From an uncultured Bacteroidota bacterium (GTDB lineage Bacteria > Bacteroidota > Bacteroidia > Chitinophagales > S012-47): DNA of 50,745 nt. Positions 34,490 through 42,739 of the stretch are shown here, one piece after another. The notes beneath the pieces were generated by a model, which was given only the letters and a program-made list of their open reading frames with translations, was not told the DNA's origin and did not search any database. A program made the translations under genes and the position numbers. The stretch's first letter is position 1; each line of letters begins with the position of its first letter. The DNA lies in assembly GCA_913062655.1 (NCBI GenBank), contig CAJXXO010000001.1:1-50745 (forward strand). Reading direction: 5' to 3'.

Positions 34490-36523
34490 ATGGGTAAAAA
34501 AGCCAAAGCAAGAAAATCCCGATCAACCCTGCCCAAGCCCTGGTATACTGCATTGGCCCCTCAGCAGTCCTGGACCCAGGTACCCAACTTGTTGGGCGTA
34601 CTGATAAGTGTGCTCTTGCTTACATTGATCGCCTACTGGCCTACCTTCAATAATGACTTTACCAACTGGGACGATGATCTCTATGTGGCTGATAACAGGC
34701 TGGTAACACAATTTGATGTAGCCGGCATGTTTGCCCTTGATGTGGGACAAGCCATAGGGGCTGTATTTGATGAAAAACTGGCCGAAGACCTTGACAATAC
34801 AGCCTTTGTAGCGGGAAACTACCACCCGATTACCATTTTTACCCTGGCCCTGAATTACCAAATGACAGGACTCGATCCACTATCCTATCAGGTGACCAAC
34901 GTGCTGCTGCACCTGCTCAATACTTTTTTGGTCTTTCTGCTGGTATTGGCATTATCGGGTCGAAAGCCTTTGGTAGCCATTGTAACAGCGGCCTTATTTG
35001 GACTGCATCCCATGCATGTAGAGTCGGTTAGTTGGGTAGCTGAGCGAAAGGATGTGCTCTACAGTGCGTTTTTCCTCGGAGGTTTGCTTACCTACTGGCG
35101 TTATTTGGACAATAAGCACGCTGGTATGTGGTGGATAACATTGGCACTATTTCTATTGGCTTGTTTATCCAAGCCCGCAGCGGTGGTGTTTCCACTTGTG
35201 TTGCTGCTATTGCATTATTGGAAGGGAATGGGATGGTCTGATATTACCCAACACCTGCGCACACTACCCTTCTTTGCCTTCGCCCTGTTTTTTGGCTTGC
35301 TGACACTCACAGCACAGATTGATTCTGAGGCCTACGGAGGACTACAGACCTACTCATTATGGGATCGCTTTCAGATCGCTGGCTATGGTTTCATGTGGTA
35401 CATCGGTCGGTTTTTTGTTCCCTATCCACAGTCGGCCTTCTACCCCTATCCGGCCACCATCGGTGGTTTACATCTCCTTTTATTGCTTTTGGCGCTTGCT
35501 GTAGTTGTCTTCGCTTTTTGGCAAAGCCAAAGGCAGCGATGGGTCACTTTTGGTATTCTCTTCTTTGCGCTTAATCTTTTGTTGGTCTTGCAATTTGTAA
35601 GTGTAGGTTCAGCTATCGTGGCGGAGCGCTACACTTATCTGCCTTACATCGGATTGGGATGGTTAGTTGGATTTGTGGTACACAAAGAGTGGCCTCGAGG
35701 CAAACTGGGAAAGCCACTAGGCTACGGAATGGTGGTGGTGTTGCTTGTATTTGCCGGGTTGACCTACAATCGTGCCCAGGTTTGGGCCAATACAGAAACC
35801 TTGTTTACCGATGTGCTGGAAAACCATCCCACCGCTGTAGTCGCTTGGAACAATCGTGGACACTACTATCGGTTGAAGAGTGATGAGGTGCCTGAAACAG
35901 AGCGAGGTTTTTGGCTGGACAAGGCCTTTAGCGATTATAATCAAGCCCTGGCCGTAGACCCAAACTACCATCTTGGCTACAGTAACCGGGGAAAAGTATG
36001 GTTTGAACGAAAGAATTTTCAGGAAGCTATAGCTGATTATTCACGGTCACTCGAATTGCGAGAATCAGCGGTAGTATTGGTCAATCGGGGGGCGGCCTAC
36101 GCTAGTATCGGACAGTTGAACGAAGCATTACAAGATTTTAACCAGGCCATATCCCTCAATCCAGACTACCCGGAAAGCTACTTCAACCGGGGTATTGTGT
36201 ACCAACAGCAGCAACAATTTGAGCTGGCTCTGGCTGATTTTGAGACCTATCTCACTTACCAACCCCGGGCAACAGGCATTATGAATAGCATGGGGGTTAT
36301 TTACCAATCGATGGGTGATCATGCCGGTGCTATTCCCCACTTTTCGAAAGCCATACAGATAGGTTATGAAGATCAGGAACCTGATTTGGGTGCCTATTTT
36401 TATAATAGAGCTTTGTCGTATCGAGTTGTACAACAATTAGAAGCCGCACGGCAGGATGCCCGACAAGCTGAACAGCTCGGGTACCCTGTACCGGCCGGAT
36501 TCAAACAAGCCTTGGGCATTTGA
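34490..36523 (+). CDS. TMTC-like membrane glycosyltransferase with TPR repeats
   Basis: A protein of 677 residues from the ATG at 34490. After a basic N-terminus come about ten membrane helices (about 33-430) with motifs of the TMTC/PMT-like GT-C fold: the luminal NDFTNWDDDLYV (D61-D63) and LHPMHVESVSWVAERKDVLY, both close to conserved TMTC segments. Six to seven TPR units follow at about 440-660 (WLDKAFSDYNQALAVDPNYH, and YFNRGIVYQQQQQFELALAD). In animals, TMTC1-4 are O-mannosyltransferases of cadherins; in bacteria related proteins are unassigned. Its 10-bp distance to the protease gene and its closeness to nadD suggest one transcript. Confidence 0.8.
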   Translation: MGKKAKARKSRSTLPKPWYTALAPQQSWTQVPNLLGVLISVLLLTLIAYWPTFNNDFTNWDDDLYVADNRLVTQFDVAGMFALDVGQAIGAVFDEKLAEDLDNTAFVAGNYHPITIFTLALNYQMTGLDPLSYQVTNVLLHLLNTFLVFLLVLALSGRKPLVAIVTAALFGLHPMHVESVSWVAERKDVLYSAFFLGGLLTYWRYLDNKHAGMWWITLALFLLACLSKPAAVVFPLVLLLLHYWKGMGWSDITQHLRTLPFFAFALFFGLLTLTAQIDSEAYGGLQTYSLWDRFQIAGYGFMWYIGRFFVPYPQSAFYPYPATIGGLHLLLLLLALAVVVFAFWQSQRQRWVTFGILFFALNLLLVLQFVSVGSAIVAERYTYLPYIGLGWLVGFVVHKEWPRGKLGKPLGYGMVVVLLVFAGLTYNRAQVWANTETLFTDVLENHPTAVVAWNNRGHYYRLKSDEVPETERGFWLDKAFSDYNQALAVDPNYHLGYSNRGKVWFERKNFQEAIADYSRSLELRESAVVLVNRGAAYASIGQLNEALQDFNQAISLNPDYPESYFNRGIVYQQQQQFELALADFETYLTYQPRATGIMNSMGVIYQSMGDHAGAIPHFSKAIQIGYEDQEPDLGAYFYNRALSYRVVQQLEAARQDARQAEQLGYPVPAGFKQALGI

Positions 36524-36525
36524 GT

Positions 36526-37104
36526 ATGGACATCGGACTTTTCTTTGGTAGTTTCAATCCCATTCACACCGGCCATGTAATCATAGCCAACCACGTGGTC
36601 TATCATACCAGTCTTGATGAAGTGTGGCTGGTAGTATCACCGCAAAATCCATTCAAGGAAAAACATAAAATGCTGGATGCCTATGACCGCCTGCACTTGG
36701 TGGAGCTGGCCCTGGAAGGCAATGACAAATTGCGTAGTTCAAACATAGAGTTCAACTTGCCCAAGCCTTCCTACACCATTGACACATTGACCTACCTCCA
36801 TGAGAAATATCCGCAACATCGCTTTTCTTTATTGATGGGCGGTGACAACCTGCTCCATTTTCACAAGTGGAAGAATCATGAGCAGATCATTGCGAAGCAC
36901 CATATATACGTGTACAAGCGTCCCGACTCTACCCCCGATCAATGGGCGGCACATCCACAGGTAACCTTACTGCCAGACACCCCCAGCCTGGAGATTTCCT
37001 CCACCTTCATCCGGCAACAAATCAAACTAGGGTTTCCCATTACTTACCTCGTACCTCCGGCTGTTGAACAATACATCGATGAGATGGGTTTTTACAAGGA
37101 TTAG
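36526..37104 (+). CDS. nadD: Nicotinate-nucleotide adenylyltransferase
   Basis: A protein of 192 residues from the ATG at 36526; a TTG at 36520 would overlap the previous stop. It has the nucleotidyltransferase N-terminal motif GLFFGSFNPIHTGH and the C-terminal SSTFIRQQI motif, plus FSLLMGGDNLLHFHKW. NadD joins nicotinate mononucleotide and ATP to give deamido-NAD in NAD synthesis, in the cytoplasm. It begins 2 bp after the TMTC-like gene. The gene ends at the origin-like intergenic region. Confidence 0.93.
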   Translation: MDIGLFFGSFNPIHTGHVIIANHVVYHTSLDEVWLVVSPQNPFKEKHKMLDAYDRLHLVELALEGNDKLRSSNIEFNLPKPSYTIDTLTYLHEKYPQHRFSLLMGGDNLLHFHKWKNHEQIIAKHHIYVYKRPDSTPDQWAAHPQVTLLPDTPSLEISSTFIRQQIKLGFPITYLVPPAVEQYIDEMGFYKD

Positions 37105-37528
37105 CTGCTGATCCTCAATCGATTTGCATACTTATACACCGCCTTATCTACAAGGTGTGGAATGGTGGTGTATTTCTTAGGGAAAACTGTGGGAAGGCGA
37201 ATGGCCATTCTCTTCCCTTCACGGGTCTGTTCACAAACCCGCATTTACCCACCACTTATCCGCATTCCATTAACAGCTAAGTCACTTTGGTAAGGGCACA
37301 TTTTATGCTGTTAATAGACTTTCCACAGCTTGTGCGTAAACGTAAAAAATACCTGATTTTCAGGTTAAGCGAATGTTAACCCCAGGTGGATAACAGGCTA
37401 CTTTTTTGGGAAAACAGATTATCCAAGCAATGGCCAAATAAATTGCCCACGAATGCACACCCCTAATAATGATGATAAGATTATTACATAAAGAGAGTTA
37501 CTATAAAAGAAGGGGTGTGTAAGTTGAA
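37105..37528. other. 424-bp intergenic region with DnaA-box-like sites and an AT-rich unwinding-like element
   Basis: No gene was found. DnaA-box-like 9-mers (consensus TTATCCACA): TTATACACC 37132-37140, TTATCTACA 37144-37152, TTATCCGCA 37256-37264, CTTTCCACA 37319-37327, minus-strand TTACGCACA 37331-37339 and TTATCCACC 37385-37393, and TTATCCAAG 37419-37427. Beyond them CACACCCCT (37456-37464) and AGGGGTGTG (37511-37519) enclose 46 bp that are about 80% A+T, with an inner TAATAAT/ATTATTA repeat (37464-37486). This resembles a replication origin. The flanking genes converge on it, which is not the usual arrangement. Confidence 0.4.
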
Positions 37529-38038
37529 TCAGGTGCTTTGCACAAACTGGTCGAAGGCTCTTATTTCTGCCTGCAGATATTTTTTGTGATTGTAGAAAAG
37601 AAAGGCAAGCGAACGCAATGGAGGGGATGGAATGACGATCTCATCTTCTACTTTTACGAAGGACATGTTATCCTGCTCCCAAATCTTGTAGATACGGTTG
37701 ACTTTGAAAGGGCCGGAAGATCTGATTGAATATTGTTGGATGAAATGGGCCTCATCTTGTATTTGTGCCCGATAAGTGATGCATTGGCCATTTCCGTAAC
37801 ATTCTTCCCATTCTTTGTGGGTGTCTGACAATATGCGGATGCTATTCACCTGGGGACGCCAACGGGTGTAATCCTGAAGGTGTAGCAATTGCTTACTCAG
37901 GGAATCGGGCGGTAAAAAATAGGAATGAGATTGACCTATAGCGATGGTCTGCGGTAGGAACCAACCTATGATGGGTAGCAGGATGGCCACTGAGAGGCTC
38001 ACCACTGCGATACCTAGTGTGATCTGGAGTAACAGCAT
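37529..38038 (-). CDS. SRPBCC-like protein with an N-terminal membrane anchor
   Basis: A protein of 169 residues from the ATG at 38038; the frame extends to a TTG at 38080, but Bacteroidota rarely use it and no family support was seen. One membrane helix (MLLLQITLGIAVVSLSVAI) leads into a 130-residue domain whose pattern is like polyketide-cyclase/SRPBCC proteins: LLHLQDYTRWRPQV, WEECYGNGQC, and EDEIVIPSPPLRSLAFLFYN. No function can be given. It lies downstream of the rhodanese gene on the same strand with an 88-bp gap. Confidence 0.6.
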   Translation of the reverse strand: MLLLQITLGIAVVSLSVAILLPIIGWFLPQTIAIGQSHSYFLPPDSLSKQLLHLQDYTRWRPQVNSIRILSDTHKEWEECYGNGQCITYRAQIQDEAHFIQQYSIRSSGPFKVNRIYKIWEQDNMSFVKVEDEIVIPSPPLRSLAFLFYNHKKYLQAEIRAFDQFVQST

Positions 38039-38126
38039 ACAGGTGGTTGATGAAGGCAATGTAGCGCCTTTCCTGTCCAATGAGGGCTACATTCTATCCA
38101 CAGTATGCGAATATCTTTTGCAGGGG

Positions 38127-38768
38127 CTAGGATTTTTTCTTTTTCGGTTTATCCAACGTCAATCCATATTGCGGTAGGTCTTCTATCCTGGCCAATACAG
38201 GCCGGGCAAATTGGAATCCATTGAAACGAAAAAGGGTGGCTACTGCCCAGGCGGTGGCGTCATCTTCAGTAAGTAAGTAGATCTTATCCTCTAATTCGTA
38301 CTCCTGTATCAAAGACCCTACAAAGAGCCACTCCACATGTACTGCTTTGCTGAGATGAGCAGCGGCATATGCGGCTGCCGGCCGGAGATCCAACACTTCA
38401 ATGTTTTTGTCATGCTTGTAGTCGAGGGCAAACTCATCTCCATCCACAGGAATAACCATATCCAGTGGGATGCTATCCGGAATAGCTGTGTCTGCGGACC
38501 AATAAAAGAGAGCAACATCTTCAGGAAGACCCATTTTTTCTTGCAGGGTAGTGATGTCAATGGATTTGTCACTTGTGACGAGCACGGTTTCATTCACGGG
38601 GTAGTAGAGCAGTTGACCGATCCATTCGGCTAATTTTCCGTTCTGTGGATCTACGGCCAGACTTTGTTTGAGGTACCCCCGCGATAATTCCTCGTGTGAT
38701 CTGACGTCAATAATGTTGGTGCCTTTGTGAAAGGCCTTTTGAAGTTGGTCAGTATTGATCCAATGCAT
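38127..38768 (-). CDS. Tandem rhodanese-like protein without cysteine
   Basis: A 213-residue protein with two rhodanese-like domains: about 1-90 (TNIIDVRSHEELSRGYLKQ) and about 115-200 (IEVLDLRPAAAYAAAHLSKA). Both keep the D-R/L-R strand and loop, but the active-site Cys is missing in each (VLVTSDKS, YLLTEDDA), and the whole protein contains no cysteine. It cannot act as a sulfurtransferase by the usual mechanism; a regulatory or binding role is more likely. A basic PKKKKS tail closes it. It starts 9 bp after an ArsR-type gene and is likely cotranscribed with it. Confidence 0.8.
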   Translation of the reverse strand: MHWINTDQLQKAFHKGTNIIDVRSHEELSRGYLKQSLAVDPQNGKLAEWIGQLLYYPVNETVLVTSDKSIDITTLQEKMGLPEDVALFYWSADTAIPDSIPLDMVIPVDGDEFALDYKHDKNIEVLDLRPAAAYAAAHLSKAVHVEWLFVGSLIQEYELEDKIYLLTEDDATAWAVATLFRFNGFQFARPVLARIEDLPQYGLTLDKPKKKKS

Positions 38769-38777
38769 GGTGCAAAG

Positions 38778-39086
38778 TTACAACACTACATCATGCACCG
38801 ATAATCTGACAAGTGCACCGGATATCCTGTACAGACGATCATAATTAATTCGGTAGTGGATATGCCGGCCTCTTCGCTTGGTTTTAAGCAGTTGATGAAG
38901 GCGAAGGGTATGCAGTTGTTGAGATACAAACGATTGTTGCACATCCAGTAGGGTGCTTATTTTACCAACTGAAGTGTTCGGCTGCTGGTGTAAAAGAAGA
39001 AGAATGTCCAACCGTTTGGAATGCATTAGGGTGGAGAGTAGGCTTAGGGAGTCTGTCAGCGCTTGGTCTTTGGGAAGTTCGGGCAT
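38778..39086 (-). CDS. ArsR-type winged-helix regulator (first of two)
   Basis: A 102-residue winged-helix protein: SVGKISTLLDVQQSFVSQQL recognition region, then LKTKRRGRHIHYRIN wing. It has no Cys, so it is unlikely to be a classical metal sensor of the ArsR/SmtB type. It is followed 9 bp later by the cysteine-free rhodanese gene. A terminator separates it from the second ArsR-type gene upstream. Confidence 0.85.
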   Translation of the reverse strand: MPELPKDQALTDSLSLLSTLMHSKRLDILLLLHQQPNTSVGKISTLLDVQQSFVSQQLHTLRLHQLLKTKRRGRHIHYRINYDRLYRISGALVRLSVHDVVL

Positions 39087-39124
39087 ATGAGAAGTAATAT
39101 TGGTGTTTAGTGCCCTAAAAATAA

Positions 39125-39151
39125 AAAACCCCGGGAATCTTCCGGGGTTTT
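39125..39151 (-). terminator. Intrinsic terminator after the second ArsR-type gene
   Basis: AAAACCCCGG (39125-39134) and CCGGGGTTTT (39142-39151) form a perfect 10-bp stem with a 7-nt loop. On the minus strand a T-run follows it. It lies 23 bp past the stop at 39174. Confidence 0.9.
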
Positions 39152-39173
39152 GTTGGAGTGTGTGTTATGGTCA

Positions 39174-39533
39174 TTAAGCTGCTGTCAGATCGCCCACTAA
39201 ATGGGTAATCTCACTGATACGAGGCTTGTTTAGTGAGTAGTAAATGTACTTACCTTCACGGTTCGTCTTTACAATACCCGCTCTTCGTAAAATAGCCAAA
39301 TGTTGTGAGGCAACTGATTGCTCCAATCGCAGCTTTACATAGATTTCCGTAACGGTAAGCTGTCCGTTGTCTTCCAACAACTTGATGATAGACTGGCGTA
39401 GCTTGTGGTTAACCGCACGTAAAATCAGTGCCGCCTTTTTCATCACGGTAAAATCCAGTTTGATGTCTTCATTTACAGCATCATTCTTACTGAGAATCAG
39501 TACGTCTGATACATTTTTGTTATTCCCCTTCAT
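39174..39533 (-). CDS. ArsR-type winged-helix regulator (second of two)
   Basis: A 119-residue protein: AVNHKLRQSIIKLLEDNGQL, then LEQSVASQHLAILRRAGIV in the recognition helix and TNREGKYIYYSLN in the wing, all typical of ArsR-family regulators. No Cys is present, so metal sensing through thiolates is excluded. It lies 55 bp downstream of tsaB and ends in a strong terminator. Confidence 0.88.
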   Translation of the reverse strand: MKGNNKNVSDVLILSKNDAVNEDIKLDFTVMKKAALILRAVNHKLRQSIIKLLEDNGQLTVTEIYVKLRLEQSVASQHLAILRRAGIVKTNREGKYIYYSLNKPRISEITHLVGDLTAA

Positions 39534-39588
39534 AACTTCTGTTTTATGCGTAAAAAAATCGTGTTACTCTTCTTCTGTTCTGTTGCAT

Positions 39589-40251
39589 TTATCTCTTGAT
39601 GTAAACGGGCTTCAAATATAAAGGTTCGAAATAAATTAAACTTTTCCATTCTTTAAACTGGTATGACGCATAGGATAAAGCAGCCATATTCGTAGACGAA
39701 TGACGAAACTCCTGACTAAACGAGAGGGGCTCATATTTATTGTTGCGCCAATACCCTTCAGCACCGCTTCCAGCTGTTAAAAAATGATAATTTTTTGCCA
39801 CCTTTTGCCAGGGTTGTTCCTCCATTTTCCAGGCGCCCGGAGATAAAAGGGGTTGTAAATCATGTGTATAAAGGGCGCCATAGACTTCTCCCTTTCTGGA
39901 GGCGAGTAGGGGCATTCTCAAAGACGAATCATTATCGGTCATACCAGCCGCCATGGCCCGTAGCGTTGAAACTGCCAGCAAGGGGATGTCGAGCGCAAAG
40001 CATAACCCTTTAGCCGTTGAGGCGCCAATTCTCAATCCGGTATAAGATCCCGGACCTTCTGCAATAGCAACAGCATCAAGGTCTTGGTAGGTCCACCCAC
40101 TTTGCTGCAGGCAACGGTTTATGGCATAAGTCAGTTGCTCAGCATGATCATATTGTCCGCTACCCTCTTCGACAGCTATTACGTGCCCATTTTCTGCCAG
40201 ACAGACAGAGCATAGGTGGGTAGAAGTATCAATATTGAGAATACGTGCCAC
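39589..40251 (-). CDS. tsaB: tRNA threonylcarbamoyladenosine biosynthesis protein TsaB
   Basis: A 220-residue ASKHA-fold protein: ARILNIDTSTHLCSVCLAEN at the N-terminus and AIAEGPGSYTGLRIGASTAK in the centre, both diagnostic. TsaB partners TsaD in making the t6A modification of ANN-decoding tRNAs. The start is GTG (40251-40249), which shares one base with the TAG of the M28 peptidase gene (TAGTG), so translation is coupled. No in-frame ATG precedes the conserved region. Confidence 0.92.
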   Translation of the reverse strand: MARILNIDTSTHLCSVCLAENGHVIAVEEGSGQYDHAEQLTYAINRCLQQSGWTYQDLDAVAIAEGPGSYTGLRIGASTAKGLCFALDIPLLAVSTLRAMAAGMTDNDSSLRMPLLASRKGEVYGALYTHDLQPLLSPGAWKMEEQPWQKVAKNYHFLTAGSGAEGYWRNNKYEPLSFSQEFRHSSTNMAALSYASYQFKEWKSLIYFEPLYLKPVYIKR

Positions 40252-41906
40252 TAAAAGGTAACCTCAAATGATTTCTCCTCTTCGCCACGTTGTACAACCA
40301 CGGTGGTGGTATCGCCTTTTTTAAATTGGCTCAGTCCCTTCATGTAGGACATCATATCCACCACCGGTACAGGTCCCATCTGTATCACAATATCACCATC
40401 TTCAATGCCGGCTTTATCAGCAGGCCGGCCATCCCTAACGCCTTCAATGCGCATCCCTTTTCCATCATAGAGGTAATCTGGAATAACGCCCAGCGATACG
40501 GTGAAGCGAGGGGCATTTTTATTGTTGTCGTCTTTAGTTGGGGTGAATTCGAGGTGCCCATCATCGTTGAGTTGCTCAATGAATGACTGCAAGTAGTTAT
40601 ATACTAATCCAAGCCCGGTGTAGTTGATCAATTCTGCATCATCAGATGGGCGGTGATAGTCTTCATGCGTTCCGGTGAAAAAGTGTACTACAGGTATGTC
40701 CTTTAGATAAAATGAGGTATGATCGGAAGGCCCAATGCCCGAAGAGGAGGTGCTAACCTTAACGCCCTCCACTTTAATCGATTCTACTACTTCAGTAATG
40801 GTGGGTGAAGTACCTACCCCATTGATCGCCAGATTACCTTCCTCATCCAGCCGGCCTACCATATCGAGGTTGACCATGTAATTTACCTGGTCGAGGTCTA
40901 TCATGGGGTTTTTTACAAAATAGTTGGAGCCGTATAAGCCTAACTCTTCTCCGCTAAAGGCAATAAACAGGTAATTATTGTTGGCCAGAGTTTCATTGTC
41001 TTTCAGGAAACGAGCCAATTCCATAATCACCGCTACACCTGAAGCATTATCATCTGCTCCATTGTGAATAGCCGGCTCATCACCTGTGTATAATGATCCG
41101 GATACACCATAGCCCAAATGATCATAGTGCGCTCCGATCACTACGGTATTGGGTGCTTCATTATTGATCCATCCGATCACATTGTGGCCGGTACGTACAT
41201 CCTCATTAATGCGAATGGTAATGGATGCATGGGCCCCATCAGGTAACAGGCTTTTGTCCTTGACAAAAAGAATGGGCAGGTTTTGGTAGGGTTTGATCTT
41301 GGTGTCCAAATTGTCGGATGGGTCTTCACAGTTGGGATCCGTATTGACAAAGATGACACCGGCCGCTCCTTTTTCTTTGGCCTTTTCAATTTTAGTGGTC
41401 AGGTCCAGGTGAGCCAAATATTTGGAGTGAGGATGTTTACCATCCGGAGAGCTCACTTCAATGACCAGGATATGATCGCTCGGATCCAGATCTGCATAGT
41501 CGTTGTAATTATTTTCAGGGGCCTCAATGCCATATCCGGCATGTTTTAGTTTGCCTTTCATGGTGACATTGCCTGAGTAGGACAAAGGATAGTAATCGTT
41601 TTTTCCTATGATTTCTCCGTCTATCATCACCATGGTAGAGGGATCTACCTGCCGTTGAAAGGTGAAATCAAACGCCTGCAAATAATTGTCACCAAGGGGT
41701 TCCAGTCCAATGTCTTCATATTGTTCCGAGATATAGCGAAAGGCTATTGCCTCCCCGGGTGTACCGGTGAGCCTGCCTTCCAGACTATCAGCAGCTAAAA
41801 AGTAGACGTGATCCTTCATGCGCGAGATGGCGTCCTGTGCATTGGTGGCAACAGGCAATAGAAGAACAGAGGTCAGAAGCAGAATGGCGAAACGGATGTA
41901 CATCAT
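40251..41906 (-). CDS. M28-family peptidase with PA and PDZ domains
   Basis: A 551-residue exported protein (signal peptide ending NAQ). A protease-associated domain lies inserted at about 110-230. The peptidase core has the zinc-ligand motifs GAHYDHLGYG, GADDNASG, FSGEELGL, NLDMVGRL and the final HFFTGTHEDYHRPSD. A C-terminal PDZ (about 465-545: GVRDGRPADKAGIEDGDIVI) follows. It is an aminopeptidase of the periplasm or surface. Its ATG overlaps the stop of the TSUP gene (ATGA), and its stop overlaps the tsaB start. Confidence 0.92.
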   Translation of the reverse strand: MMYIRFAILLLTSVLLLPVATNAQDAISRMKDHVYFLAADSLEGRLTGTPGEAIAFRYISEQYEDIGLEPLGDNYLQAFDFTFQRQVDPSTMVMIDGEIIGKNDYYPLSYSGNVTMKGKLKHAGYGIEAPENNYNDYADLDPSDHILVIEVSSPDGKHPHSKYLAHLDLTTKIEKAKEKGAAGVIFVNTDPNCEDPSDNLDTKIKPYQNLPILFVKDKSLLPDGAHASITIRINEDVRTGHNVIGWINNEAPNTVVIGAHYDHLGYGVSGSLYTGDEPAIHNGADDNASGVAVIMELARFLKDNETLANNNYLFIAFSGEELGLYGSNYFVKNPMIDLDQVNYMVNLDMVGRLDEEGNLAINGVGTSPTITEVVESIKVEGVKVSTSSSGIGPSDHTSFYLKDIPVVHFFTGTHEDYHRPSDDAELINYTGLGLVYNYLQSFIEQLNDDGHLEFTPTKDDNNKNAPRFTVSLGVIPDYLYDGKGMRIEGVRDGRPADKAGIEDGDIVIQMGPVPVVDMMSYMKGLSQFKKGDTTTVVVQRGEEEKSFEVTF

Positions 41907-42730
41907 AAAAAGTCAGTAAGTATTCTAAGAATTACAATAACGCTAAAGAGCACAAAAATAAGACGCAACCATTTGTTGGGTATGCGATGTGAAAGTTTAA
42001 CCCCAAGGGGTGCTCCAATTAGAACTCCACCTACAACCGGTAACACCATGGGAAAGATTATGGAGCCCTGGCTGTAAGGAAAAGCATACTCAGGATAGTG
42101 AATACCAAAGAGGTTGTAGAGCGAAAAGAAGAAGGCTACAAAGGCGATAGCACCCAAAGAGATGGAGACGGTTTTTTTGATGGGGATACGCAGCATACCA
42201 TTCAGTACGGGCACAATAACAAATCCACCACCGAGGCCACTTAATGCCGTTACCGTACCGGCAATGATACCGGTAACAACGAAGTATTTGGGTTTTATGC
42301 CATCCAACCGTGCCATGGGTATTTTATCTTGCAGGATCATACGCAAGATCACCGGAATCATAATGAGAGAAAAAAGCACAGCAAAAATCTCTTTGGTGTA
42401 AAGGCCGGATACACTAATCAAATAGGAAGTTACAACAGCTGCCAAGACGCCCGGAATACCGATCCATACAATAGAACCCGGAAAAAAATTCTTCGATAAG
42501 TATTGCCGAATACTACCAGAAAGGCCGGCAAAAACCAACGCAAATACGGTGTTGGCAATCAACAGGCTTACCAGTTCGGCACTGTCAATGGGTTTGGCGC
42601 TGAAGTCTCTGATGAACAGCGAAAAGATGAATACATAGATGATACCACCACCTATACCCAGCAAACCTGCGAGGATACCGCCCCCTATTCCGGTCGCAAA
42701 TAGGAGTGCTATATCCAATGCATCGATCAA
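41903..42730 (-). CDS. TSUP (TauE/SafE) family membrane transporter
   Basis: A 275-residue integral membrane protein with about eight helices. Both family repeats are visible: GIGGGILAGLLGIGGGIIYVF near the N-terminus and TGIIAGTVTALSGLGGGFVI in the middle. TSUP proteins export or import sulfite, sulfoacetate or related anions; the substrate cannot be read here. It begins 9 bp after the S41 protease gene and overlaps the M28 gene. Confidence 0.9.
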   Translation of the reverse strand: MIDALDIALLFATGIGGGILAGLLGIGGGIIYVFIFSLFIRDFSAKPIDSAELVSLLIANTVFALVFAGLSGSIRQYLSKNFFPGSIVWIGIPGVLAAVVTSYLISVSGLYTKEIFAVLFSLIMIPVILRMILQDKIPMARLDGIKPKYFVVTGIIAGTVTALSGLGGGFVIVPVLNGMLRIPIKKTVSISLGAIAFVAFFFSLYNLFGIHYPEYAFPYSQGSIIFPMVLPVVGGVLIGAPLGVKLSHRIPNKWLRLIFVLFSVIVILRILTDFL

Positions 42731-42739
42731 GGAGTTAGC

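Noticed and set aside
37363..37381. GGTTAA-N7-TTAACC in the origin-like region, similar to the repeat at 10557-10574
   Set aside because: A 6-bp dyad of this composition is expected by chance, and the two sites have different spacers and contexts; not treated as a shared operator.
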